Part shown: one piece after another, positions 7,086 through 7,189 of the stretch | Numbering within the stretch: position 1 is the stretch's first letter | Layout: every line of letters begins with the position of its first letter | Assembly: GCA_025464585.1 (NCBI GenBank) | Contig: JAODGL010000047.1 | Coordinates: 1-7,189, forward strand | DNA from: Methanosarcinales archaeon | GTDB lineage: Archaea > Halobacteriota > Syntropharchaeia > Alkanophagales > Methanospirareceae | Length of the DNA: 7,189 bases | Reading direction: 5' to 3' | Position numbers and translations under genes: made by a program | Notes under the pieces: model-generated | Seen by the model: the letters and a program-made list of their open reading frames with translations, nothing else | Database searches by the model: none | Told to the model about the DNA's origin: nothing

Positions 7086-7189
7086 ATGGAATTTGAGTTA
7101 AAAGAGGAAGAGAAGGCATTTCAGTGCACAGTGAGACAGTTCGCAGAGAAAGAGGTAATGCCAAAAGCGGCAGAAATAGACAGAAAAGG
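7086..7189 (+). CDS. Acyl-CoA dehydrogenase, N-terminal fragment (runs off the right edge)
   Basis: Only the first 34 codons are visible. They begin MEFELKEEEKAFQCTVRQFA and contain VRQFAEKEVMPKAAEIDRK (16-34). This closely matches the N-terminal helical domain of acyl-CoA dehydrogenases, which usually reads LxEEQxxxRxxVRxFAEKEIxPxAxEID. The family are FAD flavoproteins that oxidise acyl-CoA to enoyl-CoA and pass electrons to electron transfer flavoprotein. The catalytic glutamate and FAD-binding regions are outside the window, so the substrate (short, medium or branched chain, or an acid such as glutaryl-CoA) cannot be told. The start is supported by an SD-like GAGGGGG 8 bases upstream. It diverges from aIF2-gamma, so co-regulation is possible but unproven. 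The presence of this family fits an archaeon with beta-oxidation capacity. Confidence 0.85.
   Translation, partial: MEFELKEEEKAFQCTVRQFAEKEVMPKAAEIDRK

Noticed and set aside
1..7189. tRNA, rRNA, CRISPR array, insertion sequence or toxin-antitoxin module
   Set aside because: Nearly all of the window is covered by the genes listed, and the gaps are under 100 bases with no cloverleaf, repeat-spacer pattern or terminal inverted repeats.

Overview
The window looks like a piece of a euryarchaeal genome. It carries an archaeal translation initiation factor 2 gamma gene (aIF2-gamma), an archaeal-type Lhr helicase, a Rad50-family ATPase, archaeal TATA-like elements and Shine-Dalgarno (SD) sites. Codon use is rich in AGA/AGG arginine and ATA isoleucine. 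The aIF2-gamma sequence reads like the Methanomicrobia/Archaeoglobi side of the Euryarchaeota. An acyl-CoA dehydrogenase at the right edge would fit a lipid-oxidising or anaerobic alkane-oxidising relative (Archaeoglobi, Syntrophoarchaeia or ANME-1 type), but that placement is inference.

Layout. On the minus strand, read from about 4944 down to 1, there is a probable operon: Lhr-type SF2 helicase (4944 to 2183), moeA (2183 to 957), then the N-terminal third or so of a Rad50/SbcC-family ATPase (947, running off the left edge). Junctions are very tight: a TAATG overlap between helicase and moeA, and 9 bases between moeA and rad50. On the plus strand, queE (4992-5753) diverges from the helicase across only 47 bases. 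It then runs convergently into the minus-strand aIF2-gamma gene (6984 or 6999 down to 5776). A 90-100 base divergent promoter region separates aIF2-gamma from a plus-strand acyl-CoA dehydrogenase, of which only the first 34 codons are inside the window.

The main point for an annotator is that the long minus-strand open frame 957-4622 (1221 codons) should not be taken at face value. Its first 28 codons are out of frame; the real helicase N-terminus (start 4944) sits in another frame and joins after one extra base near 4539. Its helicase-MoeA 'fusion' is probably also a frameshift product. In the neighbouring frame a helicase-like C-terminal tail ends at a TAA that overlaps the ATG of a normal-length moeA. 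A second annotation issue is the aIF2-gamma start: an excellent SD site stands 7 bases upstream of an in-frame ACG that would give the family-typical N-terminus.

Functions: nucleic-acid remodelling and repair (Lhr, Rad50), molybdenum/tungsten cofactor assembly (MoeA), archaeosine precursor synthesis for tRNA (QueE), translation initiation (aIF2-gamma) and acyl-CoA oxidation. Apart from the shared minus-strand transcript these do not form one obvious pathway. I see no mobile element, CRISPR array, RNA gene or convincing new defence or biosynthetic system; the interest lies in frame and start anomalies and in the two compact divergent promoters.
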